DNA from: Pseudomonas fildesensis
GTDB taxonomy: Bacteria; Pseudomonadota; Gammaproteobacteria; Pseudomonadales; Pseudomonadaceae
Direction: 5' to 3'
DNA: 64,000 nucleotides
Assembly (NCBI RefSeq): GCF_001050345.1
Contig: NZ_LFMW01000007.1
Location: 558,001-622,000, forward strand
The position numbers were made by a program, and so were the translations under genes. Below are positions 40,513 to 51,250 of this stretch, piece after piece (position 1 is the first letter of the stretch; every line of letters begins with the position of its first letter). The notes beneath the pieces are model-generated. The model had not been told where the DNA came from. It did not search any database and was given only the letters and a program-made list of their open reading frames with translations.

Positions 40513-41154
40513 ATGTACCTGACACCTCAGCATATCTTGCTCGCCGGCGCCTCTGGCCTCACCGGCGAACACCTGCTCGACCGCCTGCTCAATGAACCCA
40601 CCGTCACCCGCGTGCTGGCACCCAGCCGCAAACCACTGGCCGAACACCCGCACCTGGAAAACCCGGTGGGCGACCCGGCCGTGTTCCTGCCGCAACTGAG
40701 TGGCCAGGTCGATATCGCCTTCTGCTGCCTGGGCACCACCATCAAGCAAGCCGGCTCGGAAGCAGCCTTCCGCGCCGTCGACCTGGACATGGTCGTGGCC
40801 TTCGCCAAGCGCGCACGGGAAATGGGCTCGCGGCACCTGATCGTGATCAGCGCGATTGGCGCCGACCCGAAATCCTCGATCTTCTACAACCGGGTCAAAG
40901 GGGAAATGGAACAGGCGCTGAAGGCACAGGATTGGCCACAACTGACCATCGTGCGACCTTCGCTGTTGCTGGGAGAAAGACTGGAGTCGCGCCTGGCCGA
41001 AAAAATCGCCGGGCCGTTGTCACGGCTGATTCCCGGCAAGTACCACGGCATTGAAGTGTGCGAACTGGCCCGAGCCATGTGGCGCCTAGCGCTGGAAGAG
41101 CAGGATGGGGTGCGGGTGGTGGAGTCGGATGAGTTGCGCAAGCTGGGCAAATAA
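40513..41154 (+). CDS. NAD(P)-binding Rossmann-fold protein (atypical SDR)
   Basis: The 213-residue protein has an N-terminal dinucleotide-binding loop ([19 protein letters not shown]) and the segments [46 protein letters not shown] and [17 protein letters not shown] of the HTATIP2/YwnB-like atypical SDR group. The YxxxK active pair appears as Y-x-x-V-K in FYNRVKGE. The substrate is unknown. An aaggggggaaa ribosome site precedes it, and it lies 30 bases after the MORN-peptidase gene, so the two may be co-transcribed. Confidence 0.85.
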   Translation: MYLTPQHILLAGASGLTGEHLLDRLLNEPTVTRVLAPSRKPLAEHPHLENPVGDPAVFLPQLSGQVDIAFCCLGTTIKQAGSEAAFRAVDLDMVVAFAKRAREMGSRHLIVISAIGADPKSSIFYNRVKGEMEQALKAQDWPQLTIVRPSLLLGERLESRLAEKIAGPLSRLIPGKYHGIEVCELARAMWRLALEEQDGVRVVESDELRKLGK

Positions 41155-41219
41155 TCCGACCTTCGTAGTTGAAGGGCTGTTTCGGCGAACGGGCTCGCCA
41201 CAGGGATATCGCGCGAATT

Positions 41220-41504
41220 TTACAACCCGCCCGTTGCGTTAAAACCAACCCCCAGCACCGTCAACACCGACAGTGGCAACAACAAGGTGTCGAGCAGCGC
41301 ACTGGCCGGCAGGTCCACGCCAGGGTAGCTCGGCGCCTCGGCACCAAAACGGTCCTTGGCACAGCAGCCTCCGTTAATGGCATACAAATCCAACCGCGTA
41401 CCGGCATACACCACAGGCGCGCCCGGCTTTGCGGCATCCAGCGTACGCGCGGTGGCGCAACCCGTCAGTTGCAGCGCCATTAGCAACAGCAGCGCCTTAT
41501 TCAT
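41220..41504 (-). CDS. YceK/YidQ-family lipoprotein
   Basis: The 94-residue lipoprotein has a signal peptide ending LQLTGCATA. The mature part [16 protein letters not shown]... [21 protein letters not shown] matches the YceK/YidQ (DUF1375) pattern YxGtrxDl...P..D.PlS...DTlLLP. The function is unknown. The ATG at 41504 lies within the last bases of ubiX (8-base overlap), so it is translated as the last gene of the mpl-ubiX unit. Confidence 0.8.
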   Translation of the reverse strand: MNKALLLLMALQLTGCATARTLDAAKPGAPVVYAGTRLDLYAINGGCCAKDRFGAEAPSYPGVDLPASALLDTLLLPLSVLTVLGVGFNATGGL

Positions 41505-42126
41505 CACTGCTCAAATGGTGTTCGCCCCAACGCGGCAGCATGTCCTGAGGAATGTTCAGCAGGTTGAGAATGCGCGCGACCACAAAGTCCACCAGGTCAT
41601 CGATGGTTTGTGGCTGGTGGTAGAAGCCTGGCGATGCCGGCAATATCGTCACGCCCATGTTCGACAACTTCAGCATGTGCTCCAGGTGAATGCTCGAATA
41701 CGGCGCTTCACGCGGCACCAGAATCAACTGGCGACGCTCCTTCAACGTCACATCGGCTGCGCGCTCGATCAGGTTGTTGCAGGCGCCTGTGGCAATCGCC
41801 GACAAGGTGCCAGTGGAACACGGCACCACCACCATCGCCGCCGGCGCGCCAGAGCCCGAGGCCACCGGCGACATCCAGTCTTCCTTGCCATAGACCTTGA
41901 TCTGCCCCGCCGCCGCACCGGTGTATTCGGTGAGGAAGGCTTGCATCATCTGCACCTTGGGGGGCAGCGCGACGTCAGTCTCGGTGGCCATCACCAATTG
42001 CGCAGCCTTGGAGATCAGGAAGTGCACCTCGCGGTCTTCGCGCACCAGACAATCGAGCAAGCGCAGGCCATAGGGCGCGCCGGACGCGCCGGTCATCGCC
42101 AGGGTGACGCGTTCCGGGCCGCTCAT
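41497..42126 (-). CDS. ubiX: flavin prenyltransferase UbiX
   Basis: UbiX makes the prenylated FMN cofactor needed by the decarboxylase UbiD in ubiquinone synthesis. The ATG at 42126 ([20 protein letters not shown]) overlaps the mpl stop (ATGA) and gives 209 residues. FMN-binding motifs are [25 protein letters not shown] and [16 protein letters not shown]. The longer frame to 42297 lies inside mpl and is discarded. Confidence 0.96.
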   Translation of the reverse strand: MSGPERVTLAMTGASGAPYGLRLLDCLVREDREVHFLISKAAQLVMATETDVALPPKVQMMQAFLTEYTGAAAGQIKVYGKEDWMSPVASGSGAPAAMVVVPCSTGTLSAIATGACNNLIERAADVTLKERRQLILVPREAPYSSIHLEHMLKLSNMGVTILPASPGFYHQPQTIDDLVDFVVARILNLLNIPQDMLPRWGEHHLSSDE

Positions 42127-43472
42127 TTCAGCGCCTCGGCCAACTTGCCATGCAGGCCGCCGAAGCCGCCGTTGCTCATGACCACCACGTGGGTGCCCGG
42201 CTTGGCCTGATGCTTGACGAATTCGATGATGCCGTCGATGGAATCGCAGACCTTCGACGGCACCGTGCACAACGCAGCGACCCCTGGCAGGTCCCACCCA
42301 AGGTTGGCCGGGGCGTACCAGACCACCTGGTCGGCGTCGTTGACGCTTTCCGGCAGGCCATCGCGGTGCGCGCCGAGCTTCATGGAGTTGGAACGCGGTT
42401 CGACAATCGCAATGATCGGCGCATCACCGACTCGCTTGCGCAAGCCATCGAGCGTGGTAGCAATCGCCGTTGGGTGGTGGGCAAAGTCGTCGTAGATGGT
42501 AATCCCATTCACGTCGGCGACCTTTTCCATGCGGCGCTTCACGCTTTTGAACGCACTTAACGCATCGATCCCCATGGACGGTACAACACCCACATGCCGT
42601 GCGGCCGCCAGGGTCACCAGGGCATTCGCAACGTTGTGCTGGCCGGTCATGTCCCATTCGACAACGCCTTGGGCCACGCCTTCAAACAGCACTTCAAATT
42701 TGGAGCCGTCTTCGCTGAGCAACTTGACCTGCCACTGCCCGCCCGCGCCGGTGGTTTGCACCGGCGTCCAGCAGCCCATGTCGATCACGCGCTGCAGGGC
42801 GGGCTCGGTGGTCGGGTAGATCACCAGGCCTTCGCTCGGAATGGTGCGCACCAAGTGATGGAACTGGCGCTCGATGGCCGGCAAATCGGGGAAGATGTCG
42901 GCATGATCGAACTCAAGGTTGTTGAGGATCGCCGTGCGCGGGCGGTAGTGAACGAACTTGGAACGCTTGTCGAAGAAGGCGCTGTCGTACTCGTCGGCTT
43001 CGATCACAAAGAACGGCGTATCGCCCAGGCGCGCCGACACCGAAAAATTCTGCGGCACGCCGCCGATCAGGAAGCCCGGGCTCATGCCTGCGTGCTCCAG
43101 CACCCAGGCCAGCATGCTGCTGGTGGTGGTCTTGCCGTGGGTGCCGGCGACCGCCAATACCCAGCGACCTTGCAGCACATGGTCGGACAGCCACTGCGGG
43201 CCGGACACATAAGGCAAACCTTTATTGAGTACGTACTCGACTGCCGGGTTGCCACGGGACATGGCATTGCCGATCACCACTAGGTCCGGAACCGGGTCGA
43301 ATTGCGACGGGTCGTAGCCTTGGGTCAGCTCAATGCCCTGGGCCTGCAGCTGTGTGCTCATGGGCGGGTAGACGTTGGCGTCGGAGCCGGTGACATGATG
43401 GCCCAGCTCTTTGGCCAGAACCGCCATCGAACCCATGAAAGTGCCGCAGATACCAAGAATATGAATGTGCAT
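42123..43472 (-). CDS. mpl: UDP-MurNAc tripeptide ligase Mpl
   Basis: Mpl ligates recycled murein tripeptide (L-Ala-gamma-D-Glu-meso-Dap) to UDP-MurNAc, so cell-wall fragments are reused. The ATG at 43472 ([20 protein letters not shown]) gives 449 residues, the family length. The Mur-ligase P-loop is [15 protein letters not shown], and the central ATPase signature is [20 protein letters not shown]. It is followed directly by ubiX. The gene upstream (the sigma-54 activator) is on the same strand, with 56 bases between. Confidence 0.96.
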   Translation of the reverse strand: MHIHILGICGTFMGSMAVLAKELGHHVTGSDANVYPPMSTQLQAQGIELTQGYDPSQFDPVPDLVVIGNAMSRGNPAVEYVLNKGLPYVSGPQWLSDHVLQGRWVLAVAGTHGKTTTSSMLAWVLEHAGMSPGFLIGGVPQNFSVSARLGDTPFFVIEADEYDSAFFDKRSKFVHYRPRTAILNNLEFDHADIFPDLPAIERQFHHLVRTIPSEGLVIYPTTEPALQRVIDMGCWTPVQTTGAGGQWQVKLLSEDGSKFEVLFEGVAQGVVEWDMTGQHNVANALVTLAAARHVGVVPSMGIDALSAFKSVKRRMEKVADVNGITIYDDFAHHPTAIATTLDGLRKRVGDAPIIAIVEPRSNSMKLGAHRDGLPESVNDADQVVWYAPANLGWDLPGVAALCTVPSKVCDSIDGIIEFVKHQAKPGTHVVVMSNGGFGGLHGKLAEALK

Positions 43473-43528
43473 AGTCGACCTCGTAAACATCGAGGCAGGT
43501 TAGCGCAGGGGGGCAAAAATCGCACTCT

Positions 43529-45439
43529 TTAGCTGATCGCCTGCCGTGCAATGCCGTGCCGGCGCAGCTTTCTATACAGTGTGTTGCGGCTGACGTCCAA
43601 CTGCTCCGCCGTGTGGGTCATGTGCCAGCGTTGTTGCTCCAGTGCCGTGAGCAAGGCGAGTCGCTCGGCATCTTCGAGCGGGGACTCCACAGGCTTCGCC
43701 TCGGTGACCGGCAGCGGTTGCGCCTGGCGAATCAGCACGGGCAAGTCCTCAACGCCGATACGCCCGCCATCACACAGCGCCGCCAGTGTGCGCAACACCG
43801 TGCGCAACTGCCGGACATTACCGGGCCAGGCAAAGGCCAACAACGCCGAACGCGCCGCCGGGTCGAGCCATACGCTCTGCCCGCCAGCCTCTTCGGCCAG
43901 TAGAAAATCCAGCAGTTGAGACTTATCACTGCGCTCACGCAACGGTGGCAGGCCGACTTCCAGTCCGTTGAGTCGGTAGTACAAATCCTCACGGAAGCTA
44001 CCGTCCTGCACACGCCGCAGTAAATTCCGGTGGGTCGCGCTGATAATTCTGACATTCACCGCCTGAGGCTCGCCGCCGATGGGCACCACCATGCGATCCT
44101 CCAGCACCCTTAATAGACGGGTCTGCAACGCCAGGGGCATATCACCGATTTCGTCGAGGAACAGGGTGCCACCGTCGGCCTGTTGCAACTTGCCCTGCAT
44201 GCCTTCCTTGCGGGCGCCGGTGAAACTGCCGCCTCGGTAGCCGAACAGTTCGCTTTCGATCAGGCTTTCCGGGATAGCCGCGCAGTTGAGGGCCACGAAG
44301 GCCTTGTCGGCGCGCTGGCTGGCGTGGTGCACCGCCTTGGCGAAGGCCTCTTTGCCCGAGCCGGTTTCACCGTTGATCACCAGCGGTACGTCACGCTCAA
44401 ACACACGCAAGGCCTTGCGAAAATCGTTTTGCAACGCCGCATCGCCCAGGCAGATGCCGGGCAGGCGAGGCGGTTCTGGCTTGGTCATGGGGGCCGGCGT
44501 ACTGCGCGGCTGGCCGCGCAAGGCTGCAAATAAATGCCGGCCATCGCGTGTACGCAACGGCCAACTGGCCGTGGCATTGGCACTGGCGCGGCCGAGCAAT
44601 TGATCCAGCGAACACTCGAAAAACGCCTCGACCGGTTGCCCCAACAAGCCGCCGCGAACCTGCCCCAGCAGGTTCAGTGCACTTTGGTTGACGGCGCAGA
44701 TACGCCCTTCGCCGTCGAACGCCAGCAGCCCTTCGCTGAACAGGCCCACCGACTCGGCCTGCAGGTGAAAGCGCAGCAGCCAGTGGTTTTCAAAATGACG
44801 CAGGAAGTAGCAACTCTCGATCATCTTCGCCGACAGGTTCACGAGCGCCATGGTATGGAACTGACTCTGGCGCGACACCGCTTCCCGAGCCGACGACACA
44901 TCCAGCACCGCCAGCAATTCGCCGTGAGGGTCGAACACCGGGCTCGCCGAGCAGGTCAGCCCTGTGTGACGGCCACGGAAGTGTTCATCCCGGTGAATGG
45001 TCAGGGACTGGCGCTCCACCAGGCAGGTGCCAATGCCATTGGTGCCTTCGCAGGATTCGCTCCAGTCGGCCCCGAGCCACAGCCCGGCGCGTTCGAAAAT
45101 CTTGCGTTCGGACGGCGCGGTGACGCAGTTGAGGATAACCCCGCGTGCGTCGGTCAACAGCACCGCATGGCCGGCGCCGGAAAGTTGTTGATGCAGGCTG
45201 TTCATCTCGCTGCCGGCAATGTGCAGCACTTGCTGCAGGCGCTCGCGACTTTCCAGCAGGCGGCCATGTTCAAGCACGGTGGGAGCGATGGTTTGCGCAG
45301 GGTCGAGGTGGTAGTCCTCCAGGCAGCGCAACCAGGAGCGGGCGATGGACGGATCGCTGCCGGGGCCTTGCGAAAGGACCTGCCCACGGGTGGCGGTCAA
45401 GACTTGCTGGGCATGGCGACTGAAATGATCGTTGTGCAT
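43529..45439 (-). CDS. eatR: sigma-54-dependent activator of ethanolamine catabolism (EatR-like)
   Basis: The ATG at 45439 gives 636 residues. The N-terminal part (about 45-320) has GAF- and PAS-like sensory regions as in AcoR; the AAA+ domain (about 340-560) shows Walker [11 protein letters not shown], the sigma-54 contact loop as GSFTGA, Walker [11 protein letters not shown] and an arginine-finger region. The C-terminal Fis-type helix-turn-helix reads [20 protein letters not shown]. It diverges from the exaC-eat-eutBC genes, where P. aeruginosa carries PA4021, reported as EatR. A -24/-12 promoter ahead of exaC supports that target. Confidence 0.85.
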   Translation of the reverse strand: MHNDHFSRHAQQVLTATRGQVLSQGPGSDPSIARSWLRCLEDYHLDPAQTIAPTVLEHGRLLESRERLQQVLHIAGSEMNSLHQQLSGAGHAVLLTDARGVILNCVTAPSERKIFERAGLWLGADWSESCEGTNGIGTCLVERQSLTIHRDEHFRGRHTGLTCSASPVFDPHGELLAVLDVSSAREAVSRQSQFHTMALVNLSAKMIESCYFLRHFENHWLLRFHLQAESVGLFSEGLLAFDGEGRICAVNQSALNLLGQVRGGLLGQPVEAFFECSLDQLLGRASANATASWPLRTRDGRHLFAALRGQPRSTPAPMTKPEPPRLPGICLGDAALQNDFRKALRVFERDVPLVINGETGSGKEAFAKAVHHASQRADKAFVALNCAAIPESLIESELFGYRGGSFTGARKEGMQGKLQQADGGTLFLDEIGDMPLALQTRLLRVLEDRMVVPIGGEPQAVNVRIISATHRNLLRRVQDGSFREDLYYRLNGLEVGLPPLRERSDKSQLLDFLLAEEAGGQSVWLDPAARSALLAFAWPGNVRQLRTVLRTLAALCDGGRIGVEDLPVLIRQAQPLPVTEAKPVESPLEDAERLALLTALEQQRWHMTHTAEQLDVSRNTLYRKLRRHGIARQAIS

Positions 45440-45538
45440 GTTCTTATTATTCTCCCTGCGTGAGAACGCCCAGCATCCCCCAGCCATCCGACCATTGCAA
45501 TCCCGTGCCGACCCACCGGTCACAGGCTGTACCGCTTA

Positions 45539-45567
45539 TGGCACAAACTGTCACTTACGCTGTGCCA
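45539..45567. promoter_or_regulatory. dyad, candidate activator-binding site
   Basis: TGGCACA (45539-45545) and TGTGCCA (45561-45567) are perfect inverted arms 15 bases apart. They lie 65-93 bases upstream of the sigma-54 promoter, a suitable place for an enhancer-binding protein. Assignment to EatR is inferred from position only. Confidence 0.45.
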
Positions 45568-45631
45568 GCCCTGTTACAGCAACGACTTGCAACAATCGCC
45601 AACCCCTTGATTTACCTGGCCTGCAAAGCAG

Positions 45632-45646
45632 TGGCCCAACCTTTGC
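45632..45646 (+). promoter_or_regulatory. sigma-54 (-24/-12) promoter of exaC
   Basis: TGGCCCAACCTTTGC fits the consensus TGGCACGN4TTGC at all but two positions, and the GG-to-GC spacing is exact. It lies 67 bases before the exaC ATG. Confidence 0.75.
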
Positions 45647-45712
45647 TCTACGCTCTATCAAGCGCAGCAACGCTGCACTCCAATAAACATAAAAAGTCAG
45701 GAGATACCCACC

Positions 45713-47233
45713 ATGCGTTATGCACATCCCGGTACTGAAGGCGCCATCGTTTCGTTCAAGGCCAAGTACGGCAACTACATCGGTGGCGAATTCGTTGCGC
45801 CGGTCGATGGCAACTACTTCACCAACACCTCGCCGGTCAACGGCAAGCCCATCGCCGACTTCCCGCGCTCCACCGCCAAAGACATCGACAAGGCGCTGGA
45901 CGCCGCCCATGCCGCCGCTGACGCCTGGGGCAAGACCTCGGCTCAGGACCGCTCGCTGGTGCTGCTGAAAATCGCCGACCGCATCGAACAGAACCTCGAA
46001 CTGCTGGCCATCACCGAAACCTGGGACAACGGCAAGGCCGTGCGTGAAACCCTCAACGCCGATATTCCGCTGGCCGCTGACCACTTCCGCTACTTCGCCG
46101 GCTGCATCCGCGCCCAGGAAGGCAGCAGCGCCGAAATCAACGAACACACCGCCGCTTATCACTTCCACGAACCGCTGGGCGTGGTCGGCCAGATCATCCC
46201 GTGGAACTTCCCGTTGCTGATGGCCGCGTGGAAACTCGCCCCGGCCCTGGCCGCCGGTAACTGCGTGGTACTCAAGCCCGCCGAGCAAACCCCGCTGGGC
46301 ATCAACGTGCTGATGGAACTGATCGGCGACCTGCTGCCACCGGGCGTGCTGAACGTGGTGCACGGTTTCGGTAAAGAAGCTGGCGAAGCACTGGCCACCA
46401 GCAAGCGCATCGCCAAAATTGCGTTCACCGGCTCTACGCCAGTGGGCTCGCACATCATGCATGCGGCGGCCGAGAACATTATTCCGTCCACCGTGGAACT
46501 GGGCGGCAAGTCGCCAAACATCTTCTTCGCCGACATCATGAAAGCCGAGCCGCAATTCATCGAAAAAGCCGCCGAAGGCCTGGTGCTGGCGTTCTTCAAC
46601 CAGGGCGAAGTGTGCACCTGCCCCTCCCGCGCGCTGGTGGAAGAGTCGATCTACGACGACTTCATGAAAGTGGTGATGAAGAAGGTCGAGTCGATCAAGC
46701 GTGGCGACCCGCTGGACACCGACACCATGGTCGGCGCCCAGGCCTCCGAGCAACAATTCGACAAGATCCTGTCCTACCTGGAAATCGCCAAGGGCGAAGG
46801 CGCCGAGCTGCTGACCGGTGGCAAGGTCGAGAAGCTGACGGGCGATTTGGCCACCGGCTATTACATCCAGCCGACCCTGCTCAAGGGCACTAACAAGATG
46901 CGGGTGTTCCAGGAAGAAATCTTTGGCCCAGTGGTGAGCATCACCACGTTCAAGGACGAAGCCGAAGCCCTGGCGATTGCCAACGACACCGAGTTCGGCC
47001 TCGGCGCCGGCCTGTGGACCCGCGATATCAACCGCGCCTACCGCATGGGCCGGGCGATCAAGGCAGGCCGCGTATGGACCAACTGCTACCACCTGTACCC
47101 GGCACATGCCGCGTTCGGCGGGTACAAGAAGTCGGGTGTGGGGCGTGAGAACCACAAAATGATGTTGGATCACTACCAGCAGACCAAGAACCTGCTGGTG
47201 AGCTACGACATTAATCCGTTGGGCTTCTTCTAA
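45713..47233 (+). CDS. exaC: NAD-dependent acetaldehyde dehydrogenase (ExaC type)
   Basis: This 506-residue aldehyde dehydrogenase oxidises acetaldehyde, here presumably that released by ethanolamine ammonia-lyase. It shows the NAD-binding [21 protein letters not shown], the general-base Glu in [12 protein letters not shown] and the catalytic Cys in [12 protein letters not shown]. The length and the start [25 protein letters not shown] fit the ExaC/AldB group that makes free acetate, not the CoA-acylating EutE. A sigma-54 promoter lies upstream and the ethanolamine permease gene downstream. Confidence 0.93.
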   Translation: MRYAHPGTEGAIVSFKAKYGNYIGGEFVAPVDGNYFTNTSPVNGKPIADFPRSTAKDIDKALDAAHAAADAWGKTSAQDRSLVLLKIADRIEQNLELLAITETWDNGKAVRETLNADIPLAADHFRYFAGCIRAQEGSSAEINEHTAAYHFHEPLGVVGQIIPWNFPLLMAAWKLAPALAAGNCVVLKPAEQTPLGINVLMELIGDLLPPGVLNVVHGFGKEAGEALATSKRIAKIAFTGSTPVGSHIMHAAAENIIPSTVELGGKSPNIFFADIMKAEPQFIEKAAEGLVLAFFNQGEVCTCPSRALVEESIYDDFMKVVMKKVESIKRGDPLDTDTMVGAQASEQQFDKILSYLEIAKGEGAELLTGGKVEKLTGDLATGYYIQPTLLKGTNKMRVFQEEIFGPVVSITTFKDEAEALAIANDTEFGLGAGLWTRDINRAYRMGRAIKAGRVWTNCYHLYPAHAAFGGYKKSGVGRENHKMMLDHYQQTKNLLVSYDINPLGFF

Positions 47234-47246
47234 CCCCGGCACCGAT

Positions 47247-47374
47247 CGTTCCCACGCTCTGCGTGGGAATGCCGCCTGGGACGCTCTGCGTCCCGATGTC
47301 TGCGCAAGTCTCAAGTCTTGCGCAAGGTGACGCGGAGCGTCACGGGATGCATTCCCACGCAAAGCGCGGGAACG
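47247..47374. repeat. composite palindromic element (second copy)
   Basis: The outer arms cgttcccacgctctgcgtgg (from 47247) and ccacgcaaagcgcgggaacg (ending about 47374) are inverted. Inside lie gggacgctctgcgtccc, gcgcaag/cttgcgc and tgacgcggagcgtca, so the whole element can fold as a multi-branched cruciform. It fills most of the exaC-eat gap. Confidence 0.8.
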
Positions 47375-47423
47375 ACCTCCCGCCCTTGTCTGCATAAAAC
47401 AATAAGAACGGACGGTACTTCTC

Positions 47424-48857
47424 ATGCCTAGCGAACCCACTGGCTCTTCCGTCGACTTCGAAAAAGTCGGCACCGAATACTTCCAACAACGCGAACTGAA
47501 AAAAGGCGCCGCCGGCTGGGTGCTTTTAGTCGGCCTCGGCGTTGCCTACGTCATCTCCGGCGACTACGCCGGCTGGAACTTCGGCCTGGCCCAGGGTGGC
47601 TGGGGCGGCATGTTCCTCGCCACATTGCTGATGGCCACCATGTACCTGTGCATGTGCTTTTCCCTGGCCGAACTGTCTTCCATGATTCCCACCGCCGGTG
47701 GCGGCTACGGCTTTGCCCGCAGTGCCTTCGGCCCCTGGGGCGGTTTCCTGACGGGCACCGCGATCCTGATTGAATACGCCATTGCGCCAGCCGCCATCGC
47801 CGTGTTTATCGGCGCCTACTGCGAGTCGCTGTTCGGTATCGGCGGCTGGATGATTTACCTGGCGTTCTACATCATCTTTATCGGCATCCATATCTTCGGT
47901 GTCGGTGAAGCCCTGAAACTGATGTTTGTGATCACCGCCGTCGCCGCGATTGCCCTGGGCGTGTTCCTGGTGGCGATGGTGCCGCACTTCAATGTCGCCA
48001 ACCTGCTGGACATTCCGGTGACCGAAGCCAAGGGTGCCAGTACGTTCCTGCCCTTCGGCTACGTCGGCGTGTGGGCAGCGATCCCTTATGCGATCTGGTT
48101 TTTCCTCGCCGTCGAAGGCGTGCCCCTGGCCGCCGAAGAAACCAAAAACCCGAAACGCGACCTGCCCCGGGGCCTGATCGGCGCCATTGTGGTGCTGACC
48201 AGCTTTGCCCTGTTGATCCTGGTGATCGCACCGGGCGGCGCCGGTACCTACGCGCTCATCAAGTCGGGCAACCCGCTGGTTGAAGCGTTGGCGCTGTCTT
48301 ACGGCGGTTCTACCTGGATGGGCGGTTTCGTCAACCTGGTTGGCCTGGCAGGATTGATCGCGAGCTTTTTCTCGATTATCTACGCCTATTCGCGGCAGAT
48401 CTTTGCTTTGTCCCGTGCCGGCTACCTGCCGCGCAAACTGTCCCAGACCAACAAAAGCAAGGCGCCCGTATTGGCGCTGGTCATCCCCGGCATCATCGGT
48501 TTCGGCCTGTCGCTGACCGGCCAGGGCGACTTGCTGATCCTGGTGGCGGTGTTCGGCGCGACTATTTCCTACGTGCTGATGATGGCCGCGCACATCACCC
48601 TGCGCATCCGTCGCCCCAAAATGGACCGCCCGTACCGCACACCGGGCGGTATTTTCACCTCGGGCGTGGCGCTGGTACTGGCCTGCGTGGCCGTGGTGGC
48701 GGGCTTTCTGGTGGATCCGCGGGTGGTGATTGGCGCCGCAGTCATCTATGGAGTATTAATTGCTTACTTTGCTTTCTACAGCCGGCATCACTTGGTAGCA
48801 GGCACGCCGGAAGAAGAGTTCGCGGCGATCCAGGCCGCAGAGGCTGCCTTGCACTAA
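47424..48857 (+). CDS. eat: ethanolamine permease
   Basis: This 477-residue APC-superfamily transporter has about twelve membrane segments. Family-specific stretches include GVAYVISGDYAGWNFGLAQGGWGG, IPTAGGGYGFARSAFG and YAIWFFLAVEGVPLAAEETKNPKRD. It matches the ethanolamine permease family in sequence and context: exaC upstream, eutB and eutC downstream. In P. aeruginosa the slot is PA4023 (eatP). A 128-base palindromic element upstream could separate or stabilise the transcript. Confidence 0.92.
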   Translation: MPSEPTGSSVDFEKVGTEYFQQRELKKGAAGWVLLVGLGVAYVISGDYAGWNFGLAQGGWGGMFLATLLMATMYLCMCFSLAELSSMIPTAGGGYGFARSAFGPWGGFLTGTAILIEYAIAPAAIAVFIGAYCESLFGIGGWMIYLAFYIIFIGIHIFGVGEALKLMFVITAVAAIALGVFLVAMVPHFNVANLLDIPVTEAKGASTFLPFGYVGVWAAIPYAIWFFLAVEGVPLAAEETKNPKRDLPRGLIGAIVVLTSFALLILVIAPGGAGTYALIKSGNPLVEALALSYGGSTWMGGFVNLVGLAGLIASFFSIIYAYSRQIFALSRAGYLPRKLSQTNKSKAPVLALVIPGIIGFGLSLTGQGDLLILVAVFGATISYVLMMAAHITLRIRRPKMDRPYRTPGGIFTSGVALVLACVAVVAGFLVDPRVVIGAAVIYGVLIAYFAFYSRHHLVAGTPEEEFAAIQAAEAALH

Positions 48858-48921
48858 ATGCCGTAAACCTCGACGCGGGCGCTTTGCACACATTTTGCCC
48901 GCGTCACCAAGGAGACACTGT

Positions 48922-50316
48922 ATGGCAAGCTTTTCCCACGCGGTCGGTGCATTGACCTACCGCTTTGACAGCCTCAAGGACGTGATGGCCAAGGCCAGCC
49001 CGGCACGTTCCGGAGACTTCCTCGCCGGTGTTGCCGCGCAGAACGACGGCGAACGGGTCGCGGCGCAAATGGCGCTGGCCAATATCCCGTTGAAGCACTT
49101 TCTCGAAGAAGTGCTGATCCCCTATGAAAGCGACGAAGTCACCCGGCTGATCATCGACACCCACGACAAGCAGGCCTTTGCGACGGTCAGCCACCTGACC
49201 GTCGGCGGGCTGCGTGACTGGCTGCTCAGCGATGCGGCCGACGAACAATCCCTACGCGCACTGGCGCCAGGGCTGACACCGGAAATGGCCGCCGCCGTCT
49301 CCAAGATCATGCGTGTGCAGGACCTGGTACTGGTGGCGCAGAAGATCCGCGTGGTTACGCAATTTCGCGGCACCATGGGCCTGCGCGGGCGCTTGTCGAC
49401 CCGCTTGCAGCCCAACCACCCCACGGACGAACCCGCGGGCATCGCCGCGAGCATTCTCGACGGCCTGCTGTACGGCAACGGCGACGCCATGATCGGCATC
49501 AACCCGGCCACCGACAGCATCGCGTCGATCTGCGCCATGCTGGAGATGCTCGACGCGATCATCCAGCGCTACGAAATCCCGACCCAAGCCTGCGTACTGA
49601 CTCACGTCACCACCTCGATCGAAGCCATCAACCGGGGGGTGCCGCTGGACCTGGTGTTTCAATCGATTGCCGGTACCGAAGCCGCCAACGCCAGTTTCGG
49701 CATCAGCCTGAGCCTGCTGCAAGAAGGTTACGACGCAGGTTTGAGCCTGAATCGCGGCACCCTGGGCCAGAACCTGATGTATTTCGAAACCGGCCAGGGC
49801 AGCGCCTTGTCGGCCAACGCGCATTTTGGCGTCGACCAGCAAACCTGTGAAACCCGCGCCTACGCCGTGGCCCGGCACTTCAAACCGTTTCTGGTAAACA
49901 CCGTGGTCGGCTTTATCGGCCCCGAGTACTTGTACAACGGCAAGCAAATCATCCGCGCGGGCCTCGAAGACCACTTCTGCGGCAAGTTGCTCGGCGTGCC
50001 GATGGGCTGCGACATCTGCTACACCAACCATGCCGAAGCCGACCAGGACGACATGGACACCCTGCTGACCCTGCTGGGCGTGGCCGGGATTAACTTCATC
50101 ATGGGCATTCCCGGCTCCGACGACATCATGCTCAACTACCAGACCACCTCGTTTCACGACGCCTTGTACGCCCGGCAAACATTGGGTTTAAAGCCGGCGC
50201 CGGAATTTGAACAGTGGCTGGCGAAAATGGGCATCTTCACGCAAGCCGACGGCAAGGTGCGCTTCGGCAACAGCCTGCCGCCGGCATTTCGCCACGCCTT
50301 GGCGCAATTGGGATGA
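48922..50316 (+). CDS. eutB: ethanolamine ammonia-lyase large subunit
   Basis: EutB is the B12-dependent TIM-barrel subunit that converts ethanolamine to acetaldehyde and ammonia. The ATG at 48922 ([19 protein letters not shown]) has an aaggag ribosome site and gives 464 residues. Conserved blocks include [55 protein letters not shown] and [20 protein letters not shown]. eutC follows with overlap. There are no microcompartment shell genes beside it. Confidence 0.97.
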   Translation: MASFSHAVGALTYRFDSLKDVMAKASPARSGDFLAGVAAQNDGERVAAQMALANIPLKHFLEEVLIPYESDEVTRLIIDTHDKQAFATVSHLTVGGLRDWLLSDAADEQSLRALAPGLTPEMAAAVSKIMRVQDLVLVAQKIRVVTQFRGTMGLRGRLSTRLQPNHPTDEPAGIAASILDGLLYGNGDAMIGINPATDSIASICAMLEMLDAIIQRYEIPTQACVLTHVTTSIEAINRGVPLDLVFQSIAGTEAANASFGISLSLLQEGYDAGLSLNRGTLGQNLMYFETGQGSALSANAHFGVDQQTCETRAYAVARHFKPFLVNTVVGFIGPEYLYNGKQIIRAGLEDHFCGKLLGVPMGCDICYTNHAEADQDDMDTLLTLLGVAGINFIMGIPGSDDIMLNYQTTSFHDALYARQTLGLKPAPEFEQWLAKMGIFTQADGKVRFGNSLPPAFRHALAQLG

Positions 50317-50327
50317 AGGAGCCGCCC

Positions 50328-51158
50328 GTGCAAGTCGAATCCCTTGAAAGCAGCCCCGACAACCCTTGGCTGGAACTACGTCGCCTCACCCCGGCGCGCA
50401 TTGCCCTGGGCCGTACCGGCACCAGCATACCCACCAATGCCCAACTGGACTTCCAGTTCGCCCACGCCCAGGCGCGGGATGCGGTGCATTTGCCCTTCGA
50501 TCACGAGGGACTGAGCAGCCAACTCGCCGAGCGCGGGCGTGACAGCCTGTTGCTGCACAGCGCCGCCATCGACCGTCATAGCTACCTGCAACGTCCGGAC
50601 CTGGGGCGGCGCTTGAGCGATGAATCGGCCCAGGCACTGCGCGATCATGCATCAGCCAACCCCGGCGGCGTGGACCTCGCGGTGGTGGTGGCCGATGGGC
50701 TGTCGGCGCTGGCGGTGCACAAACATACGCTGCCTTTTCTGACACGCATGGAGGAACAGACCCACGCCGAAGGGTGGTCCTTGTCGCCGGTAATCCTGGT
50801 GGAACAGGGCCGCGTAGCGGTGGCGGATGAGATCGGCCAGTTGCTCGGGGCGAAAATGGTGGTGATCCTGATCGGCGAACGGCCGGGGCTTAGTTCGCCG
50901 GACAGCCTGGGCCTGTACTTCACCTACAACCCCAAGGTCGGCCTCACCGATGTCTACCGCAATTGCATCTCCAATGTGCGGTTGGAAGGCCTGAGCTATG
51001 GCATGGCGGCCCATCGCCTGCTGTACTTGATGCGAGAGGCGTGTCGTCGGCAGCTGTCGGGGGTCAACCTCAAGGATGAGGCACAGGTTCAGACGATCGA
51101 ATCAGACAACCCGGACCTGATGAAAGGTAATTTCCTGCTCAGTCCGCCAAAGGACTAA
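50328..51158 (+). CDS. eutC: ethanolamine ammonia-lyase small subunit
   Basis: EutC completes the adenosylcobalamin site of ethanolamine ammonia-lyase. I favour the GTG at 50328, which has aaggag six bases upstream, giving 276 residues. An ATG at 50313 overlapping the eutB stop (ATGA) is the alternative. Signatures are PNNPW-like [74 protein letters not shown] and [14 protein letters not shown]. It is coupled to eutB. Confidence 0.94.
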   Translation: MQVESLESSPDNPWLELRRLTPARIALGRTGTSIPTNAQLDFQFAHAQARDAVHLPFDHEGLSSQLAERGRDSLLLHSAAIDRHSYLQRPDLGRRLSDESAQALRDHASANPGGVDLAVVVADGLSALAVHKHTLPFLTRMEEQTHAEGWSLSPVILVEQGRVAVADEIGQLLGAKMVVILIGERPGLSSPDSLGLYFTYNPKVGLTDVYRNCISNVRLEGLSYGMAAHRLLYLMREACRRQLSGVNLKDEAQVQTIESDNPDLMKGNFLLSPPKD

Positions 51159-51250
51159 TCCCGGCACGATTGCGCTTTTTAGCGTGTTTAGGCAGCATCA
51201 AGTCACGGCCGCTCGTGTGGTCATACCCCATTTGGAAGTTGAGGCCTGGC

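Noticed and set aside
45551..47473. Minus-strand open frame of 640 codons opposite exaC
   Set aside because: It is the antisense shadow of a clear aldehyde dehydrogenase gene and runs through a palindromic repeat element.
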